A DNA stretch of 64,000 bases from Ailurus styani. Taxonomy: Eukaryota; Chordata; Mammalia; Carnivora; Ailuridae. Positions 9,550 to 21,120 of the stretch are shown here, piece by piece (position 1 is the stretch's first letter; each line of letters opens with the position of its first letter). Location of the stretch: positions 1,316,741 to 1,380,740 of the forward strand of contig LNAC01000108.1 of the NCBI GenBank assembly GCA_002007465.1, in the 5' to 3' direction. The notes below the pieces were generated by a model. The model did not search any database and had not been told where the DNA came from. It was given only the letters and a program-made list of their open reading frames with translations. The position numbers were made by a program, and so were the translations under genes.

Positions 9550-10600
9550 TCTACCCAATATTCATCTGCTCATTTAACAGAGCATCTATGTTAAGCCTAT
9601 TCTAAACACGGAGACTATAGGGCGCCTGGGTGGCTCAGTGGGTTAAAGCCTCTGCCTTTGGCTCAGGTCATGATCTCAGCGTCCTGGGATCGAGGCCCGC
9701 ATCAGGCACCCTGCTCAGCAGGGAGCCTGCTTCCTCTCTCTCTCTGCCTGCCTCTCTGCCTACTTGTGATCTGGTCTCTCTCTGTGTCAAATAAATAAAT
9801 AAAAATCTTAAAAAAATAAAAAATAAAAAAAATAAACATGGAGGCTATAAAGATAAATAAAATACAGTCTTGTTCTCAGAGAACTTCCCATTGTTGGTTG
9901 GAGATAGGCAAACAAATATGCATGTGTGATAGTAGAAGTGTGTACAGGTAGCTGTTCGGGCCTGAGAAAGGCAAGTGACTTTGCCTGGGGTAAGCCAGGG
10001 GGAGGTGATTCCTGAACTGCGTTTCAAAGAAGGATTGGAGCTCTCTCGGCTGGCACAGGGATGAGAAGGCATTTAGGTATGTGCAGGGGCTTGATAAAGC
10101 ATGTTGTGTTTGGGGAGCTGAAAGTAGGTCAGTATGACGAGAGCCCAGGGTATGTGTTTGGGGGCGGGGAGGAGGAATGGCCAGAATGAAGGTTGAAAGT
10201 TAAACAGGAAACAAAAAAAGTCTGGCATGCTATGCTTAGTCTGGTTTTTAGACAATATGAACTGGGCATCTAGGGGTCGGGGTGGGGGTTGTAAAGAAGG
10301 AGAGCAACTCGGTTCGATATGTTTGAGAAAGATTATTCCGTCAGGGTATGAAGGCTGGATTGGAAGGGGATTAGACTGGAGGCAGGAAGACCAGTTGTCT
10401 AGGTGGGAGATTAGAGGGACCTGAACTAGGTCAATGATAGTAGCAATGGAGAGAGGGAGATGGATTGGGAACAAAGAGGCAAATAGGACGAGGTCTTGTT
10501 GGATGATTAACCTTGAGGGGCGAGGGACAGTAGAATCAATGTGACTTTTGTGATTTTCAGGTTTTCGGATTGGTGGGTGACCAATTCTGGTGCCATGTAT
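9550..10600 (-). repeat. L2 element, antisense, interrupted by a SINE
   Basis: The segment runs through AACATGGAGGCTATAAAG, GAAGACCAGTTGTCTAGG and AATGATAGTAGCAATGGAG, which match the antisense order of L2 from 3' end toward reverse transcriptase. The SINE at 9620-9833 splits it. Open frames inside it have no intact product. Confidence 0.6.
9620..9833 (+). mobile_element. can-SINE, sense, complete
   Basis: The target-site duplication reads AAACACGGAGACTATA on the left and AAACATGGAGGCTATA on the right. The tail is a long A-rich (AAATA)n run. Confidence 0.93.
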
Positions 10601-10684
10601 CAAAATTGAGAATATACGTAGTCAATTCTAAGTACGGGCTCACTTAAACTTGGCCCAAAAGCTTGGTTAATATGCAGAACAAAA

Positions 10685-10876
10685 GGGGCACCTGGGTGGC
10701 TCAGTTAAGGGTCTGCTTTCAGCACAGGTCACGATCCCAGGGTCCTGGGATCAAGCCCCGAATCAGACTCCCTGCTCCGCGGGGAGCCTGCTTCTCTCTC
10801 TCCCACTCCCCCTGCTTGTGTTTCCCTCTCTCACGGTGTCTCTCTCTGTCAAATAAATAAATAAAATCTTAAAAAA
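10685..10876 (+). mobile_element. can-SINE, sense
   Basis: Head GGGGCACCTGGGTGGCTCAG, CT-rich middle, tail AAATAAATAAATAAAATC. Confidence 0.9.
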
Positions 10877-11751
10877 CATGTATAACAAAAGATTTCCCCT
10901 TCCAAGCTCCCCCCTGTCCACACATTGTCCAAATTGCAGCTCTTTCTCTTAGCTTGCCTGGAGACTGAAGAGGCGCTCCCCAGGCACAGGCTCCTCTCTC
11001 TGTTCCATTTCCAGACTGCTCTCCATGCAATACCCAGAACTTCAGCTCAGCAGCTCTTTGTTTCCTGTTCGTATAATTTCTCCTTAATTTTCTTTTCCTT
11101 TCTGGCTACTTACCCGGGGCGGGGGGAAGTATAAGAAAAATTCCTCTGCCCTGCTTTATTGTCTTTTTTCCTCAGGCTTTTGGCTTCAGTTTTTGTAAAA
11201 ACCCAAGTATTTTCATGACTCAACCCTCCCCTAAAGCCCTATAGACACTTAATGGCTTGGTGTTGCGAGGAGTGTTTATTTAGACATCAGCATCCTCAGC
11301 ACTTGGTCAATTATACCTCAATCACATATTCCTCAACCAGTCTAGGGAGACTCTACATATGTATGAATGTCTAGGGAGGGGATTCCATCACAGAAGGGCA
11401 AAGGAGATCTGCTCCACTCCTGCTTTCTATTAAATTTCAGCACCAGCTTTTGGGTAGGCTAATGCCTACTTAAGACATGTAGCATAATTCGACTATACCT
11501 AGAAGGGCAGAATCTTATAGTAATATAGTTACTCCTTCAAGCACAATATAGTTGAGGAAGAGACACCTCCTAAGACAGGAGGTGGCACGGGACAGACAAA
11601 ACAACATTGTTCCCATTATAAGTCCAAATGATGGTTTTATTAGTGGTATTCAACCCGGGGATTTATCACAGTTGTTATAATGCCCCACCTCCTTTACTGG
11701 AATTTAGAGGGTAGGGCCAAGGTTGCTAAATGAGATAAGCATGGAAGAAAA
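10877..11751. other. Intergenic sequence without recognised gene
   Basis: No exon or nameable repeat is visible in this 875-bp stretch. Confidence 0.5.
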
Positions 11752-11864
11752 GGTTTTTTTTTAGGTTTTTATTTTTAAATAATCTCTACACCCAACATGG
11801 GGCTCAAACTTATACCCCGAAATGAAGAATCTCATGCTCTACCAACTGTGCCAGCCAAGGGCCC
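11752..11864 (-). mobile_element. Short tRNA-Lys-like SINE, antisense
   Basis: The complement carries AAATAATCTCTACACCCAAC then a degenerate tRNA body and GGGCCC end. It is the short form without the CT-rich middle and is strongly diverged. Confidence 0.7.
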
Positions 11865-12259
11865 TGAAGGGGAGTATTTTAGGCAGGGAAGATGGAATGG
11901 GTAAGGGTACTGAGACAGGAATGATGGTAAGATTTTCAGGGAATTTTTCAGTCAGTGACTTCATGATGATGGAATGGATGGTAGAGGGTAGGATGTCACG
12001 ATTATTGAATTAAATTCAACTCAAGGATCTATAAAGTATCTTTTTGGAGCCTGGATATCTGTTAGATACATGGAATATATGCAGAGAACGAGACAGGGTA
12101 ACTTCCTTCGAGGATAAAAAACACAGAGCAGATTGTGATGAGTGTTACGGGAAAGATATGAAATCTGTGCTCTGGGAAGCACAATCACAGTAGACCTTGA
12201 GTGTGAAGATGGAACTTTAGACAGTCATTCACTCACTTCACAAACCTTTACTGAGCATT

Positions 12260-12720
12260 GTGATGGATTGCTAGAATAATCACAGCTCTTTGTGTCCTCC
12301 CTTCCTCAATGTGATCTTTGCCTCCCATCTAATTCTCAGTCTCAAATCTGGGCCTTGTTACTTACAGTGATGAACAAACTATAGGGAAAGTAACATTGTA
12401 TCTATAGCTTCTGAGGCAAGCTTTAAGGAACTTTGCTGTTTTTATTTTCATTATCTTAGAACACTGTGGCTACCATTTAAGAAACCCAAGGTATCTTATT
12501 GTATGGGCCCCATAGAGGAAAATAAAGGTAGACTTGACCATTTTGGATTCTCCAGCCCTAGTGAGCCTCTAAATGAAAGTAGTCATGTGAGCTACCAAAG
12601 ATGAGACCAAGAAAAGAACTGATAAAGTAAGGCTAGCCAAACCACAGAATCGTGGGTAAATAAATGAGCCACTACATTTTAGGATGGTTTGTTATGCAGT
12701 AATAGATCAATGAAACAAGC
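12260..12720 (+). mobile_element. MLT1-like MaLR solo LTR, sense
   Basis: The order GTGATGGATTGCTAGAATAATC, TGGGCCTTGTTACTTAC and TTTGTTATGCAGTAATAGAT near the 3' end matches MLT1-type LTRs of the non-autonomous MaLR group. The ends are approximate and there is no internal gene. Confidence 0.6.
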
Positions 12721-12721
12721 T

Positions 12722-12895
12722 CCTACCATGGGTCAGGCATAGATGATACATCTTTAAACAATGTTTCTGCTCTTATGGAGATTATGTTCTTATAGCAGAA
12801 GATAGAGAATAAACAAATAAGCAAAGTTAATGTCAGGTAGTGATAAATATTTTGAAGAAAAATAAAGGATGATAAAGGATTAGAGAGTAGACTCC
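12722..12895 (-). repeat. L2-like fragment
   Basis: ACCATGGGTCAGGCATAG with CTTATGGAGATTATGTTC and a following AATAAACAAATAAGC resembles the antisense L2 3' region. Confidence 0.45.
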
Positions 12896-13026
12896 AAGTA
12901 GCCAAAGCAATCTTGAGAAAGAAAACTTTATTACAAAACTATTGTAATCAAAACAACATGGTATTGGCATGAAAACAGATACATAGATGAATGGAACAGA
13001 ATAGAGAGCTCAGAAATAAACTTATA

Positions 13027-13125
13027 AGTGGGGTGTCTGGCTGGTTCAGTGGGTAGAACATGGGACTCCTGATCTTGAGGTTGTAAGTTCAAGCCCCATG
13101 TTGGATATAGGGCTTACATTAAAGC
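13027..13125 (+). mobile_element. Short tRNA-Lys-like SINE, sense
   Basis: It reads GGGGTGTCTGGCTGGTTCAG with TAGAACATGGGACTCCTGAT and AAGTTCAAGCCCCATG, a tRNA-Lys-like A box and B box order. Confidence 0.8.
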
Positions 13126-13376
13126 GGAGGGGGGGGGATGGAGAGAGAGAGAGACCTGTGAATATATGACCAATTAATTTACACCAAAGGAGCCAGGAAT
13201 ATAACAATAGGAAAGGACAGTCTAATAAATGGTGTTAGGAAAACTGGACAGCCACACGCAAAAGAATGAAACTAGACCACATTCTTATATTATACACAAA
13301 AATGAACTCAAAGTGGATCAAAGGCTAGATAGAATGTAAGAAACCATAAAATTCCTAAAAGAATACATAGGTGGTG

Positions 13377-13570
13377 GGCGCCTGAGTGGCTCAGTGGGTT
13401 AAAGTCTCTGCCTTCAGCTCAGGTCACGATCTCAGGGTCCTGGGATCGAGGCCAGCATCGGGCTCCCTGCTGAGCAGGGAGCCTGCTTTCTCCTCTCTCT
13501 CTGCTTGCCTCTCTGCCTACTTGTGATCTCTCTCTCTGTCAAATAAATAAATAAAATCTTAAAAAAAAAA
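13377..13570 (+). mobile_element. can-SINE, sense, complete
   Basis: AAGAATACATAGGTGGTG flanks both sides, a long target-site duplication. The element sits in the old L1. Confidence 0.94.
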
Positions 13571-13607
13571 AAGAATACATAGGTGGTGAGATCCTTGACA
13601 TTGTTCT

Positions 13608-14858
13608 TTTTTTTTCCCCCCAAGGGTACAGGTCTGTGAATCATCAGGCTTACGCCTTTCACAGGATTCACCATAGCACAAACCCTCCCCAATGTCCATA
13701 ACCCATCCACCCTATTCCTACCCTCCCACCCCCCAGTAACCCTCAGTTTGTTTTGTGAGATTAGGAGTCTCTTATGGTTTGTCTCCTTCCCCATCCCATC
13801 TTGTTTCATTATTTTTCCCTCCCTACCCCCCACAACCCCCACTCTGCCCCTCAAGTTCCTCATATCAGAGAGATTATATGATAATTGTCTTTCTCTGATT
13901 GACTTATTTCGCTCAGCATAATACCCTCTAATTCCATCCACGTCGTTGCAAATGGCAAGATTTCGTTTCTTTTGATGGCTGCATAGTATTCCATTGTATA
14001 TATACCACATCTTCTTTATCCATTCATCTGTTGATGGACATCTAGGTTCTTTCCATAGTTTGGCTATTGTGGACATTGCTGCTATAAACATTCGGGTGCA
14101 CGTGCCCCTGAGGAACACTACCTTTGTGTCTTTAGGATAAATACCCAGTAGTGCGATTGCTGGGTCGTAGGGTAGCTCCATTTTCAACTTTTTGAGGAAT
14201 CTCCATACTGTTTTCCAGAGTGGCTGCACCAGTTTGCATTCCCACCAACAGTGTAGGAGGGTTCCCCTTTCTCCGCAACCTCGCCAACATCTGTCATTTC
14301 CTGACTTGTTGATTTTAGCCATTCTGACTGGTGTAAGGTGGTATCTCGCTGTGGTTTTAATTTGTATTTCTCTGATGCCGAGTGATGTTGAGCACTTTCT
14401 CATGTGTCTGTTGGCCATTTGGATGTCTTCTTTGGAGAAATGTCTGTTCATGTCTTCTGCCCATTTCTTGACTGGGTTATTTGTTTTATGGGTATTGAGT
14501 ATGAGAAGCTTTTATAGATTTTAGATACAAGCCCTTTATCTGATATGTCATTTGCAAATATCTTCTCCCATTTTGTCAGTTGTCTTTTGGTCTTGTCGAC
14601 TGTTTCCTTTGCTGTGCAAAAGCTTTTAATCTTGATGAAGTCCCAACAGTTCATTTTTGTCCTTGCTTCCTTTGCCTTTGGTGATGTTCCTAGGAAGAAG
14701 TTGCTGCAATTGAGGTCGAAGAGGTTGCTACCTGTGTTCTCCTCAAGGATTTTGATGGATTTCTGTCTCACATTGAAGTCTTTCATCCATTTCAAGTCTA
14801 TTTTTGTGTGCAGTGTAAGGAAATGATCCAGTTTCATTTTTCTGCATGTGGCTGTCCA
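13608..14858 (-). mobile_element. 5'-truncated L1, antisense, inserted in older L1
   Basis: The minus strand encodes the C-terminal part of L1 ORF2 (reverse transcriptase protein): one open frame covers about 14451-13640, and a second frame at 14837-14448 covers the part before it, so there is at least one frame break. Motifs such as [18 protein letters not shown] and [15 protein letters not shown] are typical of ORF2 C termini. The 3' UTR and poly(A) end at about 13608. CTTGACATTRTTCTT flanks both ends at 13594 and 14859, giving the target-site duplication. The copy lacks ORF1, endonuclease and most of the polymerase, so it cannot move itself. Confidence 0.9.
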
Positions 14859-15103
14859 CTTGACATTATTCTTGATGATTTTTTGGATCTGACACCAAAA
14901 CCAAAGGAAACAAAAGAAAAAATAAAGAAGTGGGACGACATCAAACTAAAAAGCACAGCAAAGGACACCATCAACAAAATGAAAAGGCAACCTACTGAAT
15001 GGGGGAAAATATTTGCAAATCATATATCTGTAAGGACTTAATATCAAAAATATTTAAACAACTATAAAAACAGAATAAAAATCCAATTAAAAAATGAGCA
15101 GAG

Positions 15104-15203
15104 GAGCACCTGGGTGGCTTAGTCATTGAAGCATGCAACTTTTGATCTCCAGGTTGTGAGTTTGAGCTCCACATTGGGCATAGAGATGACTTAAAAAATA
15201 AAT
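15104..15203 (+). mobile_element. Short tRNA-Lys-like SINE, sense
   Basis: GGAGCACCTGGGTGGCTTAG, then TTTTGATCTCCAGGTTGTG and CATAGAGATGACTTAAAA. It lacks the CT-rich middle. Confidence 0.82.
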
Positions 15204-15637
15204 TAAAATTTTAAAAAATGAGCGAGAATCTGAATTGATATTCTTCCAAAGAAGACATACAGATGGCCAACACATACGTGAAAAGGTGCTCAACATCACT
15301 CATCATCAGGGAAATGCAAGTCAAAACTACAATGAGATATCACCTCACACCTGTTAAAGTGGCTATGAGAAAGGCAAGAAATAACAAATGTTTGTGAGGA
15401 TGTGGAGAAAAGGGAACCTGTACATTGTTGGTGCAGCTACTTCCTCAAAAAATTAAAAATAGAGTTACCATATGATCCAGCAATTCCACTTCTGGGTATT
15501 TATCTGAAGAAAATGAAAGCACTAACTTGAATAGATATATGCACCGCCCCCAGGTTCATTGTAGCATTATTTAGAATAGCCAAGACATAGAATCAGACTA
15601 AGTATCCATGGATGGATGAATGGATTTTCAAAAATGT

Positions 15638-15662
15638 GACACACACACACACACAGAGAGAG
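15638..15662. repeat. Short (AC)n/(AG)n microsatellite
   Basis: Alternating ACACAC followed by AGAGAG in the L1 3' region. Confidence 0.7.
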
Positions 15663-15919
15663 AAGAATATTACTTGGCCATAAAAAAGAATGAAGTGTTG
15701 TCATTTGCAACAACACGGGTGGATCTTCAGGGCATTATGCTAAGTGAAAAAAGTCAGAGGAGAACAAATACCATATGATCTCACTTTTATTTGGAATCTA
15801 AAAAACAAATCCATAGATTTCACAGATATAGGGAACAGACTGGTGTTTTCTCAAGGTGGGGGTGGGGAAATGGAGAGTGTGAAATGGATGAAGGGAGTCA
15901 AAAAGTACAAACTTTCTGA

Positions 15920-16116
15920 GATGCCTGGGTGGCTTAGTCAGTTAAGTGTTTGCCTTCAGCTTAGGTCATGATCCCAGGGTCCTGCGTTCAAGTCCCATAT
16001 CAGGCTCCTTGGTTGGTGGGGAGCCTGCTTCTTTCTCTGCCTGCCACTCCCCCTGCTTGTGCCCTCTCTCTCTTTCTGTCTCTCTCTGACAAATAAATAA
16101 ATAAAATCTTTTTTAA
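15920..16116 (+). mobile_element. can-SINE, sense, complete
   Basis: The target-site duplication is AAAAGTACAAACTTT against AAAAGGTACAAACTTC. The copy is moderately diverged. Confidence 0.9.
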
Positions 16117-16303
16117 AAGGTACAAACTTCCAGTTATAAAATACATAAGTCTTGGGGATATAGTGTGCATCACAGCTGAGTGTAGGTAATAATACTACAT
16201 TGCATAATTGAAAGTTGCTGAGAGTAGATCTTAAAAGTTCTCATCACAAGGGAAAAAACTGCAATTATGTATAGCGACAGACTGTGGTGATCAGTTCGAA
16301 ATA

Positions 16304-16746
16304 CACAACTGCCCCCTGAACAATGTGGGGGGTTAGGGGTGCTGACCTCCCCATGCAGTTGAAAATCCATGTAGGCTTCTGATGCCCCCAAAACTTAACT
16401 GTTGACCAGAAGCCTTCCCAATAACATAAACAGTACATTAACACATATTTTGTCAGTTGTATGTATAGTGTGTTATATTCATTTTTTAAGATTTGATTTA
16501 TTTATTTACTTATTTACTTATTTGAGAGAGGGCTCAAGCAGGGGGAGGGGCAGAGTGAGACACTCTCAAGCAGACTCCAGCTGAGTGCAGAGCCTGTAGG
16601 TACTGTATTCTTACAGTAAAGCTAAAGTAAAGAAAATGTTATTAAGAAAATTATAAGAGATAATATATTTACAGCACTCTACTGTAAAAAACGCACCTAT
16701 AGGTGGATCTACAGAATTAAACTCATGTTGTTCGAGGGTCAATTGT
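16304..16746. mobile_element. MER2-like Tigger-group DNA transposon with internal SINE
   Basis: The left end CCCCCTGAACAATGTGGGGGG is nearly the inverted complement of the right end TTGTTCGAGGGTCAATTG, and TA flanks both ends. Internal words such as TTGACCAGAAGCCTTCCC fit a MER2-type non-autonomous mariner/Tigger element. A truncated antisense can-SINE lies at 16484-16598. Confidence 0.7.
16484..16598 (-). mobile_element. can-SINE fragment, antisense
   Basis: Tail complement TTTTTAAGATTTGATTTATT and a partial body to GAGCCTG; the tRNA head is missing. Confidence 0.75.
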
Positions 16747-16847
16747 ATACAAATATTGAATCATAACACCGTACACCTGAAACAAATATAATGTTATACA
16801 TCAGTTTTACATTAGAGTTTAAAAATTTATTAAAAAGGGAGGGTTAG

Positions 16848-17052
16848 GGCGCCTGGGTGGCTCAGTGGGTTAAAGCCTCTGCCTTCGGCTCAGGTCATGA
16901 TCCCAGGGTCCTGGGATCGAGGCCCACATCGGGCTCTCTGCTCAGCAGAGAGCCTGCTTCCTCCTCTCTCCTCTCTCTCTGCCTGCCTCTCTGCCTACTT
17001 GTAATCCCTCTCTCTGTGTCAAATAAATAAATAAAATCTTTAGGAAAAAAAA
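16848..17052 (+). mobile_element. can-SINE, sense, complete and young-looking
   Basis: AAAAAGGGAGGGTTAG flanks both ends. Head and tail are close to the local consensus. Confidence 0.94.
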
Positions 17053-17129
17053 AGGGAGGGTTAGAGGATGACAAGTGTGGTTGGGGGATAAGGAGAAGAG
17101 CTGCCATTTTAGAAAAATAAATCGTTTGA

Positions 17130-17419
17130 TTTAAGGGGTTGTTTCTTTCTTTTCTTCCTTCCTTCCTTCCCTCCTTCCTTCCTTCCTTCCTTCCTTCCTT
17201 CCTTCCTTCCTTCCTTCCTTCCTTCCTTCCTTTCTTCCTTTCTAGAAAGAGAGAGAGGGTGAAGGGGGAGAGGGAGAGAGGGACAGGAAGAGAGAGAATC
17301 TTAAGCAGGCTTCACACTGGGCATGGACAATGCAAGGCTTGATCTCCTGACCCTGAGATCATGACCTGAACTGAAATCAAGAGTCAGATACTTAACTGAC
17401 TGACCCACCCAGGCACCCC
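17130..17419 (-). mobile_element. can-SINE, antisense, with (CTTC)n grown in its tail
   Basis: AGAAAAATAAATC followed by TTTGA flanks both sides (17111 and 17420), so the whole interval is one insertion. The tail side holds about 90 bp of CTTC repeats at 17145-17242. Confidence 0.85.
17145..17242. repeat. (CTTC)n microsatellite
   Basis: A nearly perfect CTTC/CCTT tetranucleotide run with a few interruptions. Confidence 0.95.
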
Positions 17420-17438
17420 AGAAAAATAAATCCTTTGA

Positions 17439-18794
17439 AGAAAATCTGAGTGTTTTCTAGAAAATAGGTTTTCATGCTAATGACCTTCAACCACCTATCA
17501 GTAAATTCTTTTCATGATCTTAACCCAGATCCTTACAACTGGATTAGATTCCATTTATAGAATCATGGAAGAAACTTTAGAAGTCAGTTCATCCTATCTC
17601 CTCATGTAAATAAACTGAGCCCAAGAGAAGGTGTTATGTTGATATTTACTTATATTAAATACCATAATATATAATATAGAATCTGATATATTATGTGTAA
17701 ATGGGTGTTACAGTGTTTCAAATTAGGAAGTTTGATATACATGTGTATTAACTAAAGTGTAAACCTATTAAATTGTAAAGCTATTAGTTAACATTGAAGT
17801 ACCTTAATTAGAAATATACTTTAGGAGTGGTTAGTTAGTATCTGAGAAATGCTAGTCAATAGTCTACATTCCAGTAGCAGTTACAAGAACTTCCACTATC
17901 TCCGTCTCCAGTCAGCATTAGAAAGCTGTTAAATATGGTTAGATGTTAGATTCAGTTTCTCACGGGTGAAATGAGTGTTGTCAAGATAAGTGATTTGGGT
18001 AGAAGTATTATATAGTACAAGCATCCCCACCCTTACCTAACCAAGATATAAGAATCTAGTGTGCCCAACAAATAGGTTCCTTTAGATAGATGTTATAGAC
18101 TAGGACCTATCCAATCCTTTTCTTCCCATTTAGTGGAGGATTGTGTTACCTGATTCTGACTAGCGGGTCAGATAAATCCTGCTGCTAGAATATTCTCTTA
18201 TTTACCTAAAGTAAACCTTTCATGCCAAGTGCTTGGCAAAGTGTCTAAAAAGATCAGGAGCTAAGACTTCATTGAGCTAACAAGTTGTATGACTGGTTTT
18301 GCCTGCTTGTTAATAAATATTTGAGCATGTGACAGATTTCAGTCCGAGACTTGCTTTCACTGTAACACACCACTTGATAGTAAGGTTTGAGGAAGGAACA
18401 TGTGGCCCTTCTCTTCTTGTTGAAGGCTACTGATAGCTTGCCCTTCACCCTTGTAATAAAAGCAACCAAAAAAAAACAACCCACTCAATAGTTAATAGCT
18501 TATTAACAGAACATAATTAATAAATGACCAAATTGGCTTGGTCGGTATGCGACAGATGATTTGCCTAATATCACACAACAGATTGATTCTTGCCACCATT
18601 AAATACCAAACAATTTGGACCCACATTACCAAAGAGAAGCCAACCAATGTTAAGTCAAGGTAGACATGTGTTTCAGGAAGTCCAGCTTGCTACAGTCTAG
18701 AGAATGGGCTGAGAAGAGAAATGCTGGAGACAGGAATAGCAATGAGGAGATTGTTACTATAGCCCAGGTAGGTGGGAGTCAGAGGGAACAAGCC
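17439..18794. other. Intergenic sequence without recognised gene
   Basis: This 1.36-kb AT-rich stretch has no exon or repeat that I can name. Confidence 0.5.
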
Positions 18795-18985
18795 TGGCCA
18801 CTGGCATCAGAGAGATCCTCATTCTAGTACTGGCTCTCCCATTTATCAGCCGTTTAACTTCAGGGAAGTTACTTCCCTTTTCTCAGATTCAATTTCCCCC
18901 ATGAAATAATGATTACATGAAATGGTATATGTTCAGACCCCTAACTCACTGACTAGTGTGCAGTATGCTCTAAATAAGTGCTAAT
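18795..18985 (+). repeat. MIR fragment
   Basis: GCATCAGAGAGATCC, then CTCTCCCATTTATCAGCCG, TAACTTCAGGGAAGTTAC and CTCAGATTCAATTTCC follow the MIR order. Confidence 0.65.
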
Positions 18986-20335
18986 TCCTTTCACCACCAT
19001 TAAACAATAAAGTAGAACAATGTAATGGATATAGAAAGACTAGTCTAAGCCCATACTATGTGAGCAATAACATAAATTACATTTGTGCCCCAAATCACCC
19101 CTACCTATTCCATACACATTATCTGCCCAAAGTTTTCCAGATATTTTCCCTATATAACTTGGAGAATCCTTTTTATGACGACCATCAATTTTAGGATTTA
19201 ATATAGTTGTGAACAAATTCCTCTTGTGTGGCTATTATGGACATAGAAGGCTTGACAACATGGAGGAGTCAACCTGAGTTGGCCTTTTGGCAGGTAGGAA
19301 ATGCCTCCATGGTCAGGTAGTTGGAAAATAGTTGGATGGATCAGGCAAAAATACTCTGGTCCAGTTCTAGTCCCTGGGAAAAAGAAAATAAGAGATACTC
19401 TGGAAGACAGAGGCACCAAGAACTCTAAGGAATATGGCTTCTCCCGGGAAGAACTCACATCTCTCCTAAAATTCTGGACCCAGAACTTAAAAAATTGCTT
19501 TACATTTGATGATCTCAAAATACTCTTTCTGAGAAGGAGAACTGGTAGTTTGAACACATATGTTTATCTTTTCTCCTTCTTGGAGCCCCACAAAAATGAC
19601 AGCAAGTGAATAAAACCAGAATAAACCCACATGGATAAAGAGAGTGGGAGAGGAGGCATCAGAGGATAAGAAGATGGAAAGCCAAGTGGAAAAATTAGCA
19701 GGGCTGAGAAAGCTGCATACCAAGTGTCTGCAGAGGTGGTGTTAATGAGAAGCAAGGCATTTCCTGCCACAGAACTCCAGCGAAGCTCCAGTACTAGAGA
19801 AGACCCGGAAACGCAGGAAGAAAGACCCAGGGAAAAGAATGGATTGAAGAAAAGAGGATTGGATGAAAGTATCTATTATCCATTAGCCCTCCAGATCCAT
19901 CTACAATCTTGCACCTGTGAGATGATTGCCCTTCCCCAGCAGGAGTCTAGAAGGTTAGTCTACGAGCAACTGAACTGGAGAGGTGCCTCACTAGCAAAAG
20001 GGAAATTCACTGGAAGTCTATATACTGAAAACAAGAACACACACTTCTCTGCCTGCTCTTACCCCATCTCCCAGTCTCTTTACTTGGTGGCTAGGTTAAT
20101 CCCCACCTAGGTATGAAAATGAGGACATTTTCTCTGGAGAGACTGAAGAGCCTCAGAGACCTAAAGTTATAGCTGCTATTATGAAAGGCACCAAAAATCC
20201 ACACATAGATACAGAACGCAAATCAACCTTTTAATACCTGGCTCTTCAATGTGATTGGACAAAAAGGATCAGCAGACATTTGATGAAAGCCCCCCAAATA
20301 AATGAAGGAGACTAAATAAAAAAATAAGGGACTAA
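18986..20335. other. Unassigned intergenic stretch with a 128-aa open frame
   Basis: I recognise no gene or repeat family. The longest open frame is 19724-20110 on the plus strand (128 codons) with no motif that I know. It may be old LTR or L1-like sequence. Confidence 0.4.
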
Positions 20336-20339
20336 TATT

Positions 20340-20830
20340 TTTGAAAAGGGGACTAATTTAACACTTGACTCCCTTCATTTCTGGGATTTCACACACTCTT
20401 CTTTTCCTCCTACCTCTTTGGCCATTTCTTCTCCATCTCCTTTGCTAGATCTTCCTCATTTCTTTACCTTTAAATGTTACAGTGCCTGGAACTTTATCAA
20501 TCCCAGAATCTCTTTTCTTCTCCATCTACACTCACTCCTTTAGTGATATTACCCAGCCTCCTGGCTTTAAATAATACCCAAACACTGTTGACTCCCAAAC
20601 ATATATCTTTAGACCAACCTCTTCCCTGACTCCAGATTGTGTATTTCTATTCAATCTTTCCACTTGGTGACCTAACAGGCACCTCAAAACTAATGTGTTC
20701 AAAATGCACTACTGGTCTTCCCCCCAAGAATCCGCATCTGCCAAAGTCTTCCTCATCTTAATAAATGTCAGTTTATTAATTGATAAATAATAATAAATGT
20801 CTTTCCCTGCTGCTCAAGCTGAAAACCTTG
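20340..20830 (+). repeat. L2 fragment, sense
   Basis: GACTCCCAAACATATATC, CCACTTGGTGACCTAACAGG and CACCTCAAAACTAATGTG, ending AAAATGCACTACTGGTC, follow the L2 reverse-transcriptase-end consensus order. Confidence 0.7.
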
Positions 20831-21120
20831 TGTGTTAGTTTGAATTTCCCCAAAAGCAGACTCCAAGATAAAGATTCAAGTACAAATAGCTTATACTTTA
20901 GAGAAGTGGGAGCCACTAAGAGGAGAGTGGGGAGGTGATATATGGAAGAGAAGGTGGCCAATGAAGAGGTGTTGTTCAGTCAGCTACCACTGATTGGCTG
21001 GAGCTTAATCTTGTGGGAAATGGTGTAAAACACGTGTCAGAATTATCCCATCTGAGGGACAAAGGAGCTGGGGTATTTATACACCAATTCCTGAGAATCA
21101 CTGGTTGACATAGCTTTCCA
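20831..21120. repeat. Possible old LTR-type repeat, unassigned
   Basis: TTTCCCCAAAAGCAGACTCC with TTCAAGTACAAATAGCTTAT resembles an old ERVL-type LTR, but I cannot name the family or ends. Confidence 0.35.

Larger units (their letters stand above)
12905..16847 (+). mobile_element. Old L1M element, sense, broken by at least six insertions
   Basis: Scattered pieces of one L1 reading left to right: ATCAAAACAACATGGTATTGG near 12948, GACATCAAACTAAAAAGCAC near 14939, AGGAAATGCAAGTCAAAAC near 15310, then TTATGCTAAGTGAAAAAAGTC near 15737, ending in an L1 3' UTR near 16840. These are late ORF2 and 3' UTR words. Inserted into it are SINEs at about 13027, 13377, 15104 and 15920, an inverted younger L1 at 13608-14858 and a MER2-like element at 16304-16746. 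No coding frame survives. Confidence 0.8.

Noticed and set aside
13432..14451. 339-codon minus-strand frame as a gene
   Set aside because: It is the ORF2 end of a truncated L1, reading on through its 3' UTR and a SINE.
17145..17242. Regular short repeats as a CRISPR-like array
   Set aside because: They are simple tetranucleotide runs in a mammalian genome without spacers.
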